A stretch of DNA of 64,000 nucleotides from AP-15 sp963703855 (GCA_963703855.1 CAVPFW010000025.1:169035-233034), one strand, 5' to 3'. Shown: positions 36,922 to 46,729, numbered from the stretch's first letter. Notes: a model not told the origin generated them from the letters alone. Numbers and translations are program-made.

Positions 36922-37443
36922 CTAGGTCGTTTGGCCCTGGGTTTCGGCGTATGCGCCGAGCACTCGGGCAAGCTGCCCGGCAGGCGCCTGCAGAACCCCG
37001 GCGACCCGTGTAGCCGGGGTGACCAAGAGCCCGACGAGCCTGCCGCGCAATTCGTCGAGCGAGGGCAGCAGGGCCAATTCCCTGACCCCCGCGGCATCGA
37101 TCAGCCGGCCGCCGAGGCCGCCGCCGATGACCCGCAGCTTGTCGTTGCGGTTGGCGAACTCGACCGCGACCTTGGCTGCGGCGACGGGGTCGCGCGAAAA
37201 GGCGATCGCGGTCGGGCCGGTGAACAGCGCCGACAATGGCTCGAACGGGGTTCCCCCCAGCGCGCGACGCGCCAGCCGGTTCTTGGTCACGCGAAAGCGC
37301 GCTCCGGCGTTGCGCATCTGACGGCGCAGCTGGGTCGCCTCGGCGACGGTCAGCCCGGACTGGTGCGTCACCACCACGCACACCGTGTCGGCGAGCTCCT
37401 GCTGCAAGCTCTCGACCAGCTTCTGTTTTTGTCCTCGGTCCAC
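36922..37443 (-). CDS. rplJ: 50S ribosomal protein L10
   Basis: 173 residues from GTG 37443 (VDRGQKQKLVESLQQELADT), chosen because CGGAGAC precedes it and it fits the family N-terminus; a longer frame to 37521 adds 26 low-complexity residues. Other features: VVVVTHQSGLTVAEATQLRR-type core, RVTKNRLARRALGGTPFEPL, and the C-terminal helix LARVLGAYAETQGQTT that holds L7/L12 dimers. L10 usually autoregulates rplJL through its leader. Confidence 0.95.
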   Translation of the reverse strand: MDRGQKQKLVESLQQELADTVCVVVTHQSGLTVAEATQLRRQMRNAGARFRVTKNRLARRALGGTPFEPLSALFTGPTAIAFSRDPVAAAKVAVEFANRNDKLRVIGGGLGGRLIDAAGVRELALLPSLDELRGRLVGLLVTPATRVAGVLQAPAGQLARVLGAYAETQGQTT

Positions 37444-37565
37444 TCGTGTCTCCGAACCCGATCCGTCCCCGTCATTCGCCGGGCGCCGCGAAGCTGTCGC
37501 TGCGGCGGCCGTTGCCGTCACCCCGGTCGAAGCCGCGCACCGCCGCCCAGCGGCGCGGCGCCCGG

Positions 37566-38273
37566 CTACGCCCTGGCCTCCTCCGCCAGGTCCGCCAATT
37601 CGAGTTTGACGCCGGGACCCATCGTCGAGCTCAAGCTGACCTTCTTGATGTAGGTGCCTCTGACGCCGCTCGGCTTGTTTCGGGTGATCGCGCCGACAAA
37701 GGCGCGCACATTATCGGTAAGCGCGTCTTCGGTAAAGCTCGCTTTGCCCACGCCGGCATGAACGAGCCCGGCTTTTTCGGCGCGGAACTCGACCTGGCCG
37801 CCCTTGGCCGCGCGCACCGCTTCGCCGACGTTCTGCGTGACCGTGCCGAGCCGCGGGTTCGGCATCAGACCGCGCGGGCCGAGGATCTTGCCGAGCCTGC
37901 CGACCAGCGCCATCAGGTCGGGCGTGGCGACCGCCCGGTCGAAATCGATCTGCCCCGCCTGGATTTTTTCGGCCAGATCCTCGGCCCCGACCAGGTCGGC
38001 GCCCGCGGCCTCGGCCTCCTTCGCCTTGTCGCCGCGCGCAAACACCGCGACCCGAACGGTCTTGCCGGTGCCGTGCGGCAGCATCACCGTGCCGCGCAGG
38101 TTCTGGTCCTGCTTGCGCGGATCGAGGTTCAGGTTCATCGCCACCTCGATGGTCTCGTCGAACTTTGCCGAGGCGCGCGCTTTGACCAGCTTGATCGCTT
38201 CGTCGAGCCGGTGCGCCGCCGCCGGATCGATGCCCTCATAGGCCTTTCTGAGCCGCTTGCCGATCTTCGCCAT
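37566..38273 (-). CDS. rplA: 50S ribosomal protein L1
   Basis: 235 residues. KIGKRLRKAYEGIDPAAAHR, DPRKQDQNLRGTVMLPHGTG, GLMPNPRLGTVTQNVGEAVR and AFVGAITRNKPSGVRGTYIK are L1 blocks. It shapes the L1 stalk at the E site and often represses rplKA. Three bases after rplK. Confidence 0.98.
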   Translation of the reverse strand: MAKIGKRLRKAYEGIDPAAAHRLDEAIKLVKARASAKFDETIEVAMNLNLDPRKQDQNLRGTVMLPHGTGKTVRVAVFARGDKAKEAEAAGADLVGAEDLAEKIQAGQIDFDRAVATPDLMALVGRLGKILGPRGLMPNPRLGTVTQNVGEAVRAAKGGQVEFRAEKAGLVHAGVGKASFTEDALTDNVRAFVGAITRNKPSGVRGTYIKKVSLSSTMGPGVKLELADLAEEARA

Positions 38274-38276
38274 TGT

Positions 38277-38708
38277 TCACTCCATCACGTCGAGCCCGAT
38301 CGAGCGCGCCGAGCCGACCAGCATGCGGCACGCGCCCTCGATATCCTTGGCATTGAGGTCCGGCATCTTCTTTTCCGCGATTTCGCGGATCTGGGCCATC
38401 GTGACCCGCCCCACCGTGCTGCCCTTGCCGGTGGTCTGCGAGCCCTTCTCGACCCCTGCCGCCTTTTTCAGAAAATAGCTGTTGGGCGGGCTCTTGGTCA
38501 CAAAGCTGAACGAGCGGTCGGCAAAGGCCGTGATCACCACCGGGATCGGCATGCCGGGCTCCAGGCTCTGCGTGGCGGCGTTGAACGCCTTGCAGAACTC
38601 CATGATGTTGAGCCCGCGCTGACCGAGGGCGGGGCCGATCGGCGGCGACGGGTTGGCCTTGCCGGCCGGTACCTGCAGCTTGATGATGCCGACGATTTTT
38701 TTTGCCAT
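38277..38708 (-). CDS. rplK: 50S ribosomal protein L11
   Basis: 143 residues. IIKLQVPAGKANPSPPIGPA with the proline-rich N-domain, GQRGLNIMEFCKAFNAATQ, and the C-domain MPDLNAKDIEGACRMLVGSA. L11 forms the GTPase-associated centre and is needed for RelA activation. A 164-base gap with a palindromic repeat separates it from nusG. Confidence 0.98.
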   Translation of the reverse strand: MAKKIVGIIKLQVPAGKANPSPPIGPALGQRGLNIMEFCKAFNAATQSLEPGMPIPVVITAFADRSFSFVTKSPPNSYFLKKAAGVEKGSQTTGKGSTVGRVTMAQIREIAEKKMPDLNAKDIEGACRMLVGSARSIGLDVME

Positions 38709-38736
38709 GGAATGCGTCCATATGTCCCGCGATTTT

Positions 38737-38825
38737 ACCGCCGCCCCCGCGCAAGCGGGGGTCCAGGGCTACAGGCGTGGGCCTTGCCGCTCTGGATTCC
38801 CGCTTTCGCGGGAACGACGCGTAGA
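38737..38825. repeat. Palindromic intergenic repeat (CCCGCTTTCGCGGGAA family)
   Basis: Contains CCCCCGCGCAAGCGGGGG and GATTCCCGCTTTCGCGGGAA. The same elements recur in inverted order at about 63590-63690, and partial relatives occur near 31897, 46205 and 52120. Fills most of the gap between rplK and nusG. Confidence 0.65.
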
Positions 38826-38872
38826 CGAATGATAGGCCGTTTTCGCTATAGGCATCATGAGGTCGCCGCCGC

Positions 38873-39403
38873 TCACACCTTCTCGACCTGGGAATATTCG
38901 AGCTCGACCGGGGTGGCGCGGCCGAAGATCGATACCGCGACCTTGATCCGGGCCTTCTCCTCGTCGACATCCTCGACCAGACCGTTGAACGACGTGAAGG
39001 GGCCGTCGCACACCCGGACCTGCTCGCCGATCTCAAACGTGATCGACGGCTTCGGGCGCTCGATCCCCTCCTGGACCTGATGCATGATGCGCGCCGCCTC
39101 GTGCTCGCTGATCGGCGACGGCCGCCCGCGCCCGCCGAGAAACCCGGTGACCTTGGCGGTGTTCTTGACCAGATGCCAGGTCTCGTCGCTGAGATCCATC
39201 TTGATCAACACATAGCCGGGGAAGAATTTGCGCTCGGAGCTGACCTTGGCGCCGCGCTTGACCTCGACCACTTCTTCGGTCGGCACCAGGATTTCCTCGA
39301 ACCTCTCCGACAGCCCCTTCTGCTCGGCCTGCTCGCGGATCGAGGAGGCGACCTTCTTCTCAAAGCCCGAGTAGACATGAATGACGTACCAGCGGCTGGT
39401 CAT
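38873..39403 (-). CDS. nusG: Transcription termination/antitermination protein NusG
   Basis: 176 residues. The NGN domain begins RWYVIHVYSGFEKKVASSIR and includes RKFFPGYVLIKMDLSDETWH; the C-terminal KOW domain has EIGEQVRVCDGPFTSFNGLV. NusG binds RNA polymerase and couples it to ribosomes or Rho. It follows secE by 16 bases. Confidence 0.98.
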   Translation of the reverse strand: MTSRWYVIHVYSGFEKKVASSIREQAEQKGLSERFEEILVPTEEVVEVKRGAKVSSERKFFPGYVLIKMDLSDETWHLVKNTAKVTGFLGGRGRPSPISEHEAARIMHQVQEGIERPKPSITFEIGEQVRVCDGPFTSFNGLVEDVDEEKARIKVAVSIFGRATPVELEYSQVEKV

Positions 39404-39419
39404 GGCCCCGTCCCGAACC

Positions 39420-39617
39420 CTAAGTCCCCAGCCCGAAGATCAGCCGCACGCCAGCCGAAAAGACCTGGTCCACCACGAAGAAAAATCCGGCGGCGATGAA
39501 CACCATGACGAAGACCATCGCGGTGGTGACCACGGTCTCCTTGCGGGTCGGCCATGTGACGCGCGAAACCTCCTGCCGGACCTCCTCGACAAATTTGACT
39601 GGACTTGTCTTCGCCAT
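39420..39617 (-). CDS. secE: Protein translocase subunit SecE
   Basis: 65 residues, the short single-helix form. The amphipathic cytosolic part VKFVEEVRQEVSRVTWPTRK with the conserved TWP motif precedes one membrane segment (TAMVFVMVFIAAGFFFVVDQ). Clamps SecY in the SecYEG channel. It lies between tRNA-Trp and nusG, as is usual. Confidence 0.96.
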   Translation of the reverse strand: MAKTSPVKFVEEVRQEVSRVTWPTRKETVVTTAMVFVMVFIAAGFFFVVDQVFSAGVRLIFGLGT

Positions 39618-39715
39618 GATCTATCCGCGCTCGAACGGCATCGGCACCGCATCCCATATGGTTTCGCGTCCGCTCGCATTCCAGAACGGCCGCGCGGGCC
39701 ACAACGACGCGTTGG

Positions 39716-39788
39716 CAGGAGTGGAGGGGCTCGAACCCCCAACCCCCGGTTTTGGAGACCGGTGCTCTACCAGTTGAGCTACACTCCT
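39716..39788 (-). tRNA. tRNA-Trp (CCA anticodon)
   Basis: Cloverleaf with acceptor AGGAGTG / CACTCCT, D arm TAGCTCAACTGGTAGAGCA, anticodon loop CTCCAAA with anticodon CCA, and T arm GGGGGTTCGAGCCCC. No CCA is encoded. It lies between the second tuf and secE, the conserved position for tRNA-Trp. Confidence 0.96.
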
Positions 39789-39839
39789 AACGAATGGATC
39801 CCGGATCGCGTCCGGGATGATGCCCGCGCATGCGGGCAG

Positions 39840-41029
<1,190 letters not shown>

Positions 41030-41094
41030 CGCCTGCGGCTTTCCGTCAGAGAAAACGCGTCACAATACTCGACCCCGGACCCCGCCTGGGCTGG

Positions 41095-41166
<72 letters not shown>

Positions 41167-41262
41167 CTCCGCAGCGCCGCCGACCCAATCCCCGCCGCCG
41201 CCCGTGGCCCTCGCCCGACCCGCCTCGGTCGCCTTTCCGCTCGGCGGCGTCCAAAGCGGTGG

Positions 41263-41345
41263 TGGAGGGGGTAGGATTCGAACCTACGAAGACATACGTC
41301 GGCAGATTTACAGTCTGCTGCCTTTAACCGCTCGGCAACCCCTCC
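41263..41345 (-). tRNA. tRNA-Tyr (GTA anticodon)
   Basis: A long-variable-arm tRNA of 83 bases: acceptor GGAGGGG / CCCCTCC, anticodon loop CTGTAAA with GTA, variable arm CGACGTATGTCTTCG-like, T arm GTAGGTTCGAATCCTAC. First gene after the promoter at 41382-41410. Confidence 0.95.
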
Positions 41346-41381
41346 GCAATCGCGTGCGGCCCGGCGCAGCGGAAACCGCGG

Positions 41382-41410
41382 GTCATAAGGTTTTGACCCG
41401 GACTTGTCAA
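41382..41410 (-). promoter_or_regulatory. Strong sigma-70 promoter for tRNA-Tyr/tRNA-Gly/tuf
   Basis: On the minus strand a perfect TTGACA (41410-41405), a 17-base spacer and TATGAC (41387-41382), 37 bases before tRNA-Tyr. It likely starts the transcript for the tRNAs and tuf, perhaps reaching secE-nusG. Confidence 0.8.
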
Positions 41411-41508
41411 TCGGGCTTTGTCGGTCCAGGTTTTGCCGCCGCGACCGCCCCAGTCCACGCCGGCGGCGATGCGTGAACCGATCGCGAGACCGCACGGAGA
41501 CGACGTAT

Positions 41509-42345
41509 ATGGGCGCGCCGCGAACCTTGCGCCAGGGCCGAAGGGGGGTCGCGCGGCCCGGGCTCGCCGCCGGACCCGGCAGCAAGCCTGGCGGCGGCGA
41601 GCGCTGGATCTACGGCCGGCACCCGGTGGCCGCCGCCCTTGCCAATCCGGAACGGCGCTGGCGCCGTCTTGCCGTGCTCGCCGGAGAGGAGGCGCAGGGG
41701 CGGGTGCTGGCCGCCGGCGCTGCGGCCGCGCAGCGCGGCGAAGGCGCGCCGATCCTGGTGCTCGACCGCGAGGGCTTCTCGGCGATGCTGCCGACGGGGG
41801 CGGTGCATCAGGGGCTGGCCCTCGAAGTCGAGCCGCTCCTCGAGCCCGATCTCGGCGATGCGCTGCGGCAGGCGGAGACAGCCGCCGGGCGATCCGTCAT
41901 CCTCGCTCTCGACCAGGTCAGCGACCCGCACAATGTCGGCGCGGTGCTGCGCTCGGCGGCGGCGTTCGGCGCGCTCGCGGTGATGGTCGCCGAGCACGGC
42001 GGGCCGCCGGTCACCGGCGCGCTCGCCAAGGCCGCCTCGGGCGCGCTCGAACGGGTGCCGCTCGTCCGCGTCGTCAACCTGGCCCGCGCCCTCGACCGGC
42101 TGAAGCAAGCCCAATTCTGGGTCTGCGGGCTCGACGAGACTGCGCCGCAGGCGCTGTCGGCACTCGACCTCGGCCGGCGCGTGGCGCTCGTGCTCGGCTC
42201 CGAGGGCGGCGGCATGCGCCGGCTGGTGCGCGAGCGCTGCGACCATCTGGCCCGGCTGCCGACCCTGGCCGCGCAGCCGACCCTCAACGTCTCCAACGCC
42301 GCCGCGGTCGCCCTCTACGAGCTGATGCGAGGCGCGCCCGGTTGA
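41509..42345 (+). CDS. rlmB: 23S rRNA (guanosine-2'-O)-methyltransferase RlmB (TrmH/SpoU family)
   Basis: 278 residues from ATG 41509, with ACGGAGA before it. The N-terminal substrate-binding domain begins ERWIYGRHPVAAALANPERR; the SPOUT catalytic domain has motif 1 ILALDQVSDPHNVGAVLRSA, motif 2 RRVALVLGSEGGGMRRLVRE and motif 3 LPTLAAQPTLNVSNAAAVAL, which build the knotted SAM site. It methylates a G in the 23S peptidyl-transferase centre (G2251 in E. coli). Divergent from the tRNA-Tyr operon. Confidence 0.93.
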   Translation: MGAPRTLRQGRRGVARPGLAAGPGSKPGGGERWIYGRHPVAAALANPERRWRRLAVLAGEEAQGRVLAAGAAAAQRGEGAPILVLDREGFSAMLPTGAVHQGLALEVEPLLEPDLGDALRQAETAAGRSVILALDQVSDPHNVGAVLRSAAAFGALAVMVAEHGGPPVTGALAKAASGALERVPLVRVVNLARALDRLKQAQFWVCGLDETAPQALSALDLGRRVALVLGSEGGGMRRLVRERCDHLARLPTLAAQPTLNVSNAAAVALYELMRGAPG

Positions 42346-42506
42346 GCGCGGCCCGACAACGCTCTTGGTCCCGCGCCGGCACTTCGAGCCGGCGCTTCGC
42401 TGCTCCCGGGCAAATCCCAAACATTCGTAGTAAATTAACCTAGAATATCCTGAGATGCGAAGCGGGCGGGATTATGCTGCCAAAAGTCCGGCGAGAAGGC
42501 GGTACG

Positions 42507-42836
42507 ATGACAATCACGGATACTGTGCGCTGGCTGCATAAAGAGATGCAGGGCGCGCTCGGGCTCGGGCTTCCGGTGGTCGGGTTCTTCGATTGGCCGG
42601 ACCCGGCCCAGGCCGACCCGCCGCAATTGACCCGTGCGCTCGACCAGGACGATGTCAAGCGGGCGATCGATCGGGCGCATCGGCGGGGCATCGCGCACTG
42701 CCATGTCCTTGCGGTCTGGCATGCGGTAGAGGCCGCGCACCAAGCGGGCGAAACCAAAAACTGGATCGCCGATCTGATCGACATTCTCGACGACCTGCCG
42801 CCGGGAAATCAGCCCGTCGGCGGCGGCCGCCCATAG
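42507..42836 (+). CDS. Hypothetical protein
   Basis: 109 residues from ATG 42507, preceded by GAGAAGG; an ATG at 42474 is possible. Not recognised. It is soluble and helical, with a Trp-rich start (VRWLHKEMQGALGLGLP), FFDWPDP, and a His/Ala-rich helix IAHCHVLAVWHAVEAAHQAG. Stands alone after rlmB on the same strand. The codon positions look biased as in neighbouring genes, supporting real coding. Confidence 0.5.
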   Translation: MTITDTVRWLHKEMQGALGLGLPVVGFFDWPDPAQADPPQLTRALDQDDVKRAIDRAHRRGIAHCHVLAVWHAVEAAHQAGETKNWIADLIDILDDLPPGNQPVGGGRP

Positions 42837-43118
42837 GCTCCTCTGATCCACTTCAAGTTCGGCGCGGTTCGTCGGCGGCTGCTTGCGGCTGCTGTGACGT
42901 GATGATGCCGCTCGACCATGCCGCGACCTCGTCTTCGCTGACGGCCAGGCATGACGGCCGGGCAGCCGCCGGGCGGCGGCGGAGATGAAGTCGGAACCCG
43001 GCGCCGTCTGGCGCTGTCTGGGCGGTCCGAGACGGCGCTGCGACAGGATGACCCTAGCGGGGTTGAGCTTCAGAGCCAGGCGCCTACTTGTTGCGCTGCA
43101 ACAAAAGTGGGTGCATGC

Positions 43119-43400
43119 ATGCCCGAAGAGATCGAAAGCGAGCGCGGCCTGCGCGGCGGCGGGTGGTCCATCGTCGCCGCGGCCTGGCTGGTCGCGATCG
43201 TGTTCGTGGTGCTGTTCGCCGGGGTCGAAGCCTTGGCCTGCCGGCATGGCGTTTCGCGGCCCGCGGCGAGGTTGGCCCCCGAGACGAGTTTGGCCGGGGC
43301 CGTAATCCCGCGGCATGATCCGGGCTTTGTCGGACCCGACGAGGTTGCGGCGTCGGACTGGCAGGAGCGGACCCGGGCCGAGGCCTATTCCGGCTGGTAA
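43119..43400 (+). CDS. Small single-pass membrane protein, unknown
   Basis: 93 residues from ATG 43119. One hydrophobic segment, WSIVAAAWLVAIVFVVLFAG, lies at about residues 17-36, followed by a polar tail of about 50 residues with RHDPGFVGPDEVAASDW. No family recognised. The ribosome site is weak and the frame could be spurious. Confidence 0.35.
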   Translation: MPEEIESERGLRGGGWSIVAAAWLVAIVFVVLFAGVEALACRHGVSRPAARLAPETSLAGAVIPRHDPGFVGPDEVAASDWQERTRAEAYSGW

Positions 43401-43811
43401 GCCATTCGCCGCCGCGCCCTTGCAGCCCGGCCCGGAGGTTCGTGCCCCGGCCAGCGAGACGAGAGCCGGGGTCAGGTCGCGGTCAACGCGACCAAGCTCC
43501 AACCATTATGGACGACGGACCATATGAGCAAGCAGGCCCGGTTTCGTGGGCAATCTCGCTAAGGTGGGCAATCTCGCCGAGCAAGATCAGTCGGATTGAT
43601 CCACATTACGGGACATCACTCTTCTCCCCCTCTCCCCCGCCGGCCGAGGGAGGGGTGAGGGGGCCGCGCAAGCATAGAGTGCGCAACCGAGCCGAAGCGG
43701 TCCGCGCTGCGCCGAGGTGGAGCTCGTCGCGGGCGCTCTCCCCGCGTGCGGGGGAGAGGAGAAACATTGGTGCGGAAACGGAGTATGGATCACCTAGCCA
43801 ATTCTAAGTTC
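43401..43811. other. Intergenic region with palindromic repeats
   Basis: No supportable gene. It contains repeat family A elements at 43621-43770 and, upstream, a duplicated GGGCAATCTCGC (43548-43559 and 43565-43576). It ends at tRNA-Thr; no clear tRNA promoter was seen. Confidence 0.5.
43621..43770. repeat. Palindromic repeat cluster (REP-like, family A)
   Basis: Two units: CTTCTCCCCCTCTCCCCC...GGGAGGGGTGAGGGGG at 43621-43663, and CTCTCCCCGCGTGCGGGGGAG at about 43736-43757. They match the inner and outer parts of the repeats at 4151 and 22634, in rearranged order with ~70 bases of other sequence between. Confidence 0.65.
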
Positions 43812-43886
43812 GCCGGGTTAGCACAGTGGCAGTGCAGCGGTTTTGTAAACCGAAGGTCGGGGGTTCGAATCCCTCACCCGGCACCA
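43812..43886 (+). tRNA. tRNA-Thr (TGT anticodon)
   Basis: Acceptor GCCGGGT / ACCCGGC, anticodon loop TTTGTAA with TGT, T arm GGGGGTTCGAATCCCTC, and an encoded ACCA end at 43883-43886. The D arm GCACAGTGGCAGTGC is intact. The first pair of the anticodon stem (G-A) is a mismatch, otherwise canonical. Confidence 0.9.
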
Positions 43887-43966
43887 GGTCGTCGCGCCCG
43901 CCGGTTGTCGATCGGGCGCCGCTAAATTAGGATCGCGGGCTCGATTCCCCAGCGCGGGCTGCGAGG

Positions 43967-45223
43967 ATGATGGTGACCGCTGCGATCTGGCCGGCGCTCG
44001 ACTACAGCCGGGTGCCCTACCGCCTCTATCACGATCCCGACATCTACCAGCGCGAGCTGGAGCGGATCTTCCGCGGGCCGGTCTGGAGCTTTCTCGGGCT
44101 CGAAGCCGAGATCCCGAGCCGCGGCGATTTCCGCGCGACCTCGGTCGGCGAGACCCCGGTCGTCGTCAACCGCGACGAGACCGGTGCGATCCGGGCCTTC
44201 GTCAACCGCTGCGCCCATCGCGGGGCGCTGGTGCGTCGCGAGCTTTCGGGCAACGCGCGCGAGCACATCTGCATTTATCACCAATGGTGCTACGGGCTCG
44301 ACGGCGGCTTGACCGCGATCCCGTTCCGCCGCGGGATCAGGGGCAAGGGCGGGCTCGACGCCGGTTTCGACATGGGCTTGCACGGCCTGCACCCGTTGCG
44401 GGTCGACACGGTCTGCGGGGCGATCTTCGGCACCCTCGCCGCGGATGCCGAGCCGCTCGCGGACTATCTCGGCGCTCCGGTCGTCGCCCAGCTCCAGCGC
44501 CTGCTCGACCGGCCGGTGCAGGTGCTGGGCTACAACCGCCAGCGCATCCGGGCGAACTGGAAGCTTTATGCCGAGAACACCCGTGACAATTATCACGCGA
44601 GCCTGCTGCACGAGTTTCTGGTGACCTTCGGCCTCGACCGCTCGACCCAAATCGGCGGGGTCACGATGGATGCGCGCCACCGCCACAACATCACCTGGGC
44701 CGAGGCCGACAGCGACACCGACGAGGTCGCGCATCAGGCTTATGCCGGCGCCGGGGTGCGCAACGACTTTCTGTCGCTGAAGGAGCCGGCGCTGGTCCAA
44801 TTCCGCCGGGAGCGCGACGACAACCTCAACCTCGCCGTGACCTCGGTGTTTCCCTCGGCCGTCTTCGTGCAGATCAGCAATAGCCTGGCGATCCGCCAGA
44901 TCCGGCCGCGCGGGGTCGACGAGTTCGAGGTGCTCCAGACGATGATCGGCTACGCGGACGACCCGCCGGAGATGACCCTGCACCGCCTGCGCCAGGCCAA
45001 TCTGGTCGGCCCGGCGGGTCTCGTCTCGATGGAGGATGGCGAGGCGATCGAGATCGCCCACCGCGCCTCGAAACCCGATCCCGAGGGCGCGACAATCATC
45101 GAGCTGGGCGGCGGCGGCGTCATTTCCGACCGCGACTACCGGGTCACCGACGTGCCGTTGCGCGGCTTCTGGTCGTATTACGCCGAGCTCTTGGGGATCG
45201 AGCCCGCGGGTGCCGTGCGGTGA
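43967..45223 (+). CDS. Aromatic-ring-hydroxylating dioxygenase, alpha (Rieske) subunit
   Basis: 418 residues. The Rieske [2Fe-2S] site is formed by CAHRG (about residue 83-87) and CIYHQWCYG (about 103-111). The catalytic domain has the mononuclear iron ligands in ENTRDNYHASLLHEF (two His) with a downstream Asp. The start lies at 43967 after GCGAGG. Such enzymes insert O2 into an aromatic ring using electrons from a ferredoxin/reductase, which are not encoded nearby. The closest type appears to be the anthranilate/benzoate-like group, but the substrate is not assigned. The beta subunit gene overlaps the end by four bases. Confidence 0.92.
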   Translation: MMVTAAIWPALDYSRVPYRLYHDPDIYQRELERIFRGPVWSFLGLEAEIPSRGDFRATSVGETPVVVNRDETGAIRAFVNRCAHRGALVRRELSGNAREHICIYHQWCYGLDGGLTAIPFRRGIRGKGGLDAGFDMGLHGLHPLRVDTVCGAIFGTLAADAEPLADYLGAPVVAQLQRLLDRPVQVLGYNRQRIRANWKLYAENTRDNYHASLLHEFLVTFGLDRSTQIGGVTMDARHRHNITWAEADSDTDEVAHQAYAGAGVRNDFLSLKEPALVQFRRERDDNLNLAVTSVFPSAVFVQISNSLAIRQIRPRGVDEFEVLQTMIGYADDPPEMTLHRLRQANLVGPAGLVSMEDGEAIEIAHRASKPDPEGATIIELGGGGVISDRDYRVTDVPLRGFWSYYAELLGIEPAGAVR

Positions 45224-45687
45224 AGCCCGACCGCGCCGCCATTCACGATCTCCTCGCCGAGTATGGCGCCTTGCTCGACCTGGCGAAATACGACGAGTGG
45301 CTCGGCCTCTTCGCCGAAGAATGCCGGTACAGCGTCGTCCCGCGCGAGAATTACGACCGCGGCCTGCCGGCGGCGCTGATCTTCTGCGACAGCCGGGCGA
45401 TGCTCGAAGACCGCATCCGCGCCTTGCGCGAGGCCAACAAGTACAACATCCACACCGACCGCCACCTGATCGGCCTGCCGCGCGTGATTGAAACCGATGT
45501 CGGGGGGCTGATGGTCGAGGCGCCGTTTGCCGTGTTCCAGACCGACCAGGAGGGGGCGACGCGGCTGTTTGCGACCGGGCTCTACCGCGACCGGCTCGAG
45601 CCGGGGAGCGGCGGGCTGAAGATCCGCGACAAGCTGGTGCTGCTCGACACTTTCGCGGTGCCGACCCTGCTCGCCACCCCGCTTTAG
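45220..45687 (+). CDS. Aromatic-ring-hydroxylating dioxygenase, beta subunit
   Basis: 155 residues from GTG 45220, overlapping the alpha stop as GTGA. The SnoaL/NTF2-like cone fold is visible: AIHDLLAEYGALLDLAKYDE, WLGLFAEECRYSVVPRENYD, SRAMLEDRIRALREANKYNI, and KLVLLDTFAVPTLLATPL at the end. Beta subunits have a structural role in the alpha3beta3 oxygenase. Translationally coupled to the alpha subunit. Confidence 0.9.
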   Translation: MKPDRAAIHDLLAEYGALLDLAKYDEWLGLFAEECRYSVVPRENYDRGLPAALIFCDSRAMLEDRIRALREANKYNIHTDRHLIGLPRVIETDVGGLMVEAPFAVFQTDQEGATRLFATGLYRDRLEPGSGGLKIRDKLVLLDTFAVPTLLATPL

Positions 45688-46127
45688 GCCTTAGCGTAGA
45701 ATGAACTCATCAGTTCCAACAACTTATCTCTAGCTTCCTGCTCCGCCAGAGCGATTGTAAAGTTTGCAACATATCGCGTTAGCGTTCGTAACACTGGAGC
45801 CGCTCGTGTACATAAAGCGCGGAACGTATCCCGCTGAGGCTCAGGGCCAGCTCGATCGGCCCGCATTTCAGCAACTATCGCCTCGACCTTGCGACCTTGT
45901 CGAGCAACACTTGATTCTGAAGATGGGGTCTAAGTTTCAGTAATATCTCAGAGAAATCGTCCAACCACTCGATTTGAGTCCGAACGTCTGACTGGACTAT
46001 TGCAAGATGCTCAATTTGAAACGGATGTATCAGAGACAACAGACCCGCCGAACTCCATTGTTACGCCCATGTATGCAACTACCAAATGCTTTTCCGTGTC
46101 GGTTCCATCCGGGCTGTCCGCTACCAT
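45684..46127 (-). pseudogene. Hypothetical protein, frameshifted
   Basis: Three overlapping frames on the minus strand read as one degraded protein: ATG 46127 with AGGGGAC ahead gives MVADSPDGTDTEKHLVVAYM; then IHPFQIEHLAIVQSDVRTQI with EWLDDFSEILLKLRPHLQNQ in another frame; then EAIVAEMRADRAGPEPQRDT and VANFTIALAEQEARDKLLEL to a stop at 45684. At least two indels would be needed. Base composition is more AT-rich than its neighbours. No family recognised; this is an inference from the continuity of plausible helical sequence. Confidence 0.4.
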
Positions 46128-46291
46128 ACTCGGTCCCCTGTAGGTTCGAACCCCCCTTAATCCCGGCAAAGGCCCGGACCCATTTTTCCGCCGCTCGCAA
46201 TCTGATCAGTGGGTCCCGGCCTGCGCCGGGATGGCGATGGTGACAGCGGGAACGCAGCTACATGCCGGCACTGTACGAGAGCCGCCTTTAA

Positions 46292-46729
46292 TCAGCCGCG
46301 AGCCGCACTGTCCTCGCCGACCAGAGTCAGGATCAGCGAGCGCTGGTGCGGCGAGGCGCGGTGCTCGAACAGAAAGATCCCCTGCCAGGTGCCGAGCTGC
46401 ATCCGCCCGGCGGCGACCGGGATCGTCAGCTGCACCTGGGTCAACATGCTCTTGATATGGGCCGGCATGTCGTCCGGCCCCTCGTCGTTGTGATGGTAGA
46501 GGGCCATGTCCTCGGGCACGATCCGGCGCAGGAAGGCGTCGAGATCCCGCATGACGTCGGGCGACGCATTCTCCTGGATCAGCAAGGAGGCCGAAGTATG
46601 CGGGATGTAGATCGTGAGCAGCCCGACAGCTGTGCGTTGGCTTTCGACCCAATCCGTAATCTCGCCGGTGATCTCCTTGATCTCGCGCGGTTCGGTGTCG
46701 ATGGTCAGTCGGGTCTGGGCGATGCGCAT
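46292..46729 (-). CDS. YjbQ / UPF0047 family protein (secondary thiamine-phosphate synthase-type)
   Basis: 145 residues. Family signatures: LTIYIPHTSASLLIQENASP, DMALYHHNDEGPDDMPAHIK and GTWQGIFLFEHRASPHQRSL. The conserved His and Glu/Asp residues of the barrel are all present. Some members have weak thiamine-phosphate synthase activity; the physiological role is unknown. Divergent from the isovaleryl-CoA dehydrogenase gene. Confidence 0.92.
   Translation of the reverse strand: MRIAQTRLTIDTEPREIKEITGEITDWVESQRTAVGLLTIYIPHTSASLLIQENASPDVMRDLDAFLRRIVPEDMALYHHNDEGPDDMPAHIKSMLTQVQLTIPVAAGRMQLGTWQGIFLFEHRASPHQRSLILTLVGEDSAARG

Noticed and set aside
41395..41540. Longer start for rlmB at 41404
   Set aside because: It would overlap the tRNA-Tyr promoter and adds an Arg-rich unconserved stretch; ATG 41509 has a good ribosome site.
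42435..43502. 355-residue minus-strand frame
   Set aside because: Low-complexity shadow sequence overlapping the unknown gene at 42507 and intergenic DNA; no ribosome site or family.
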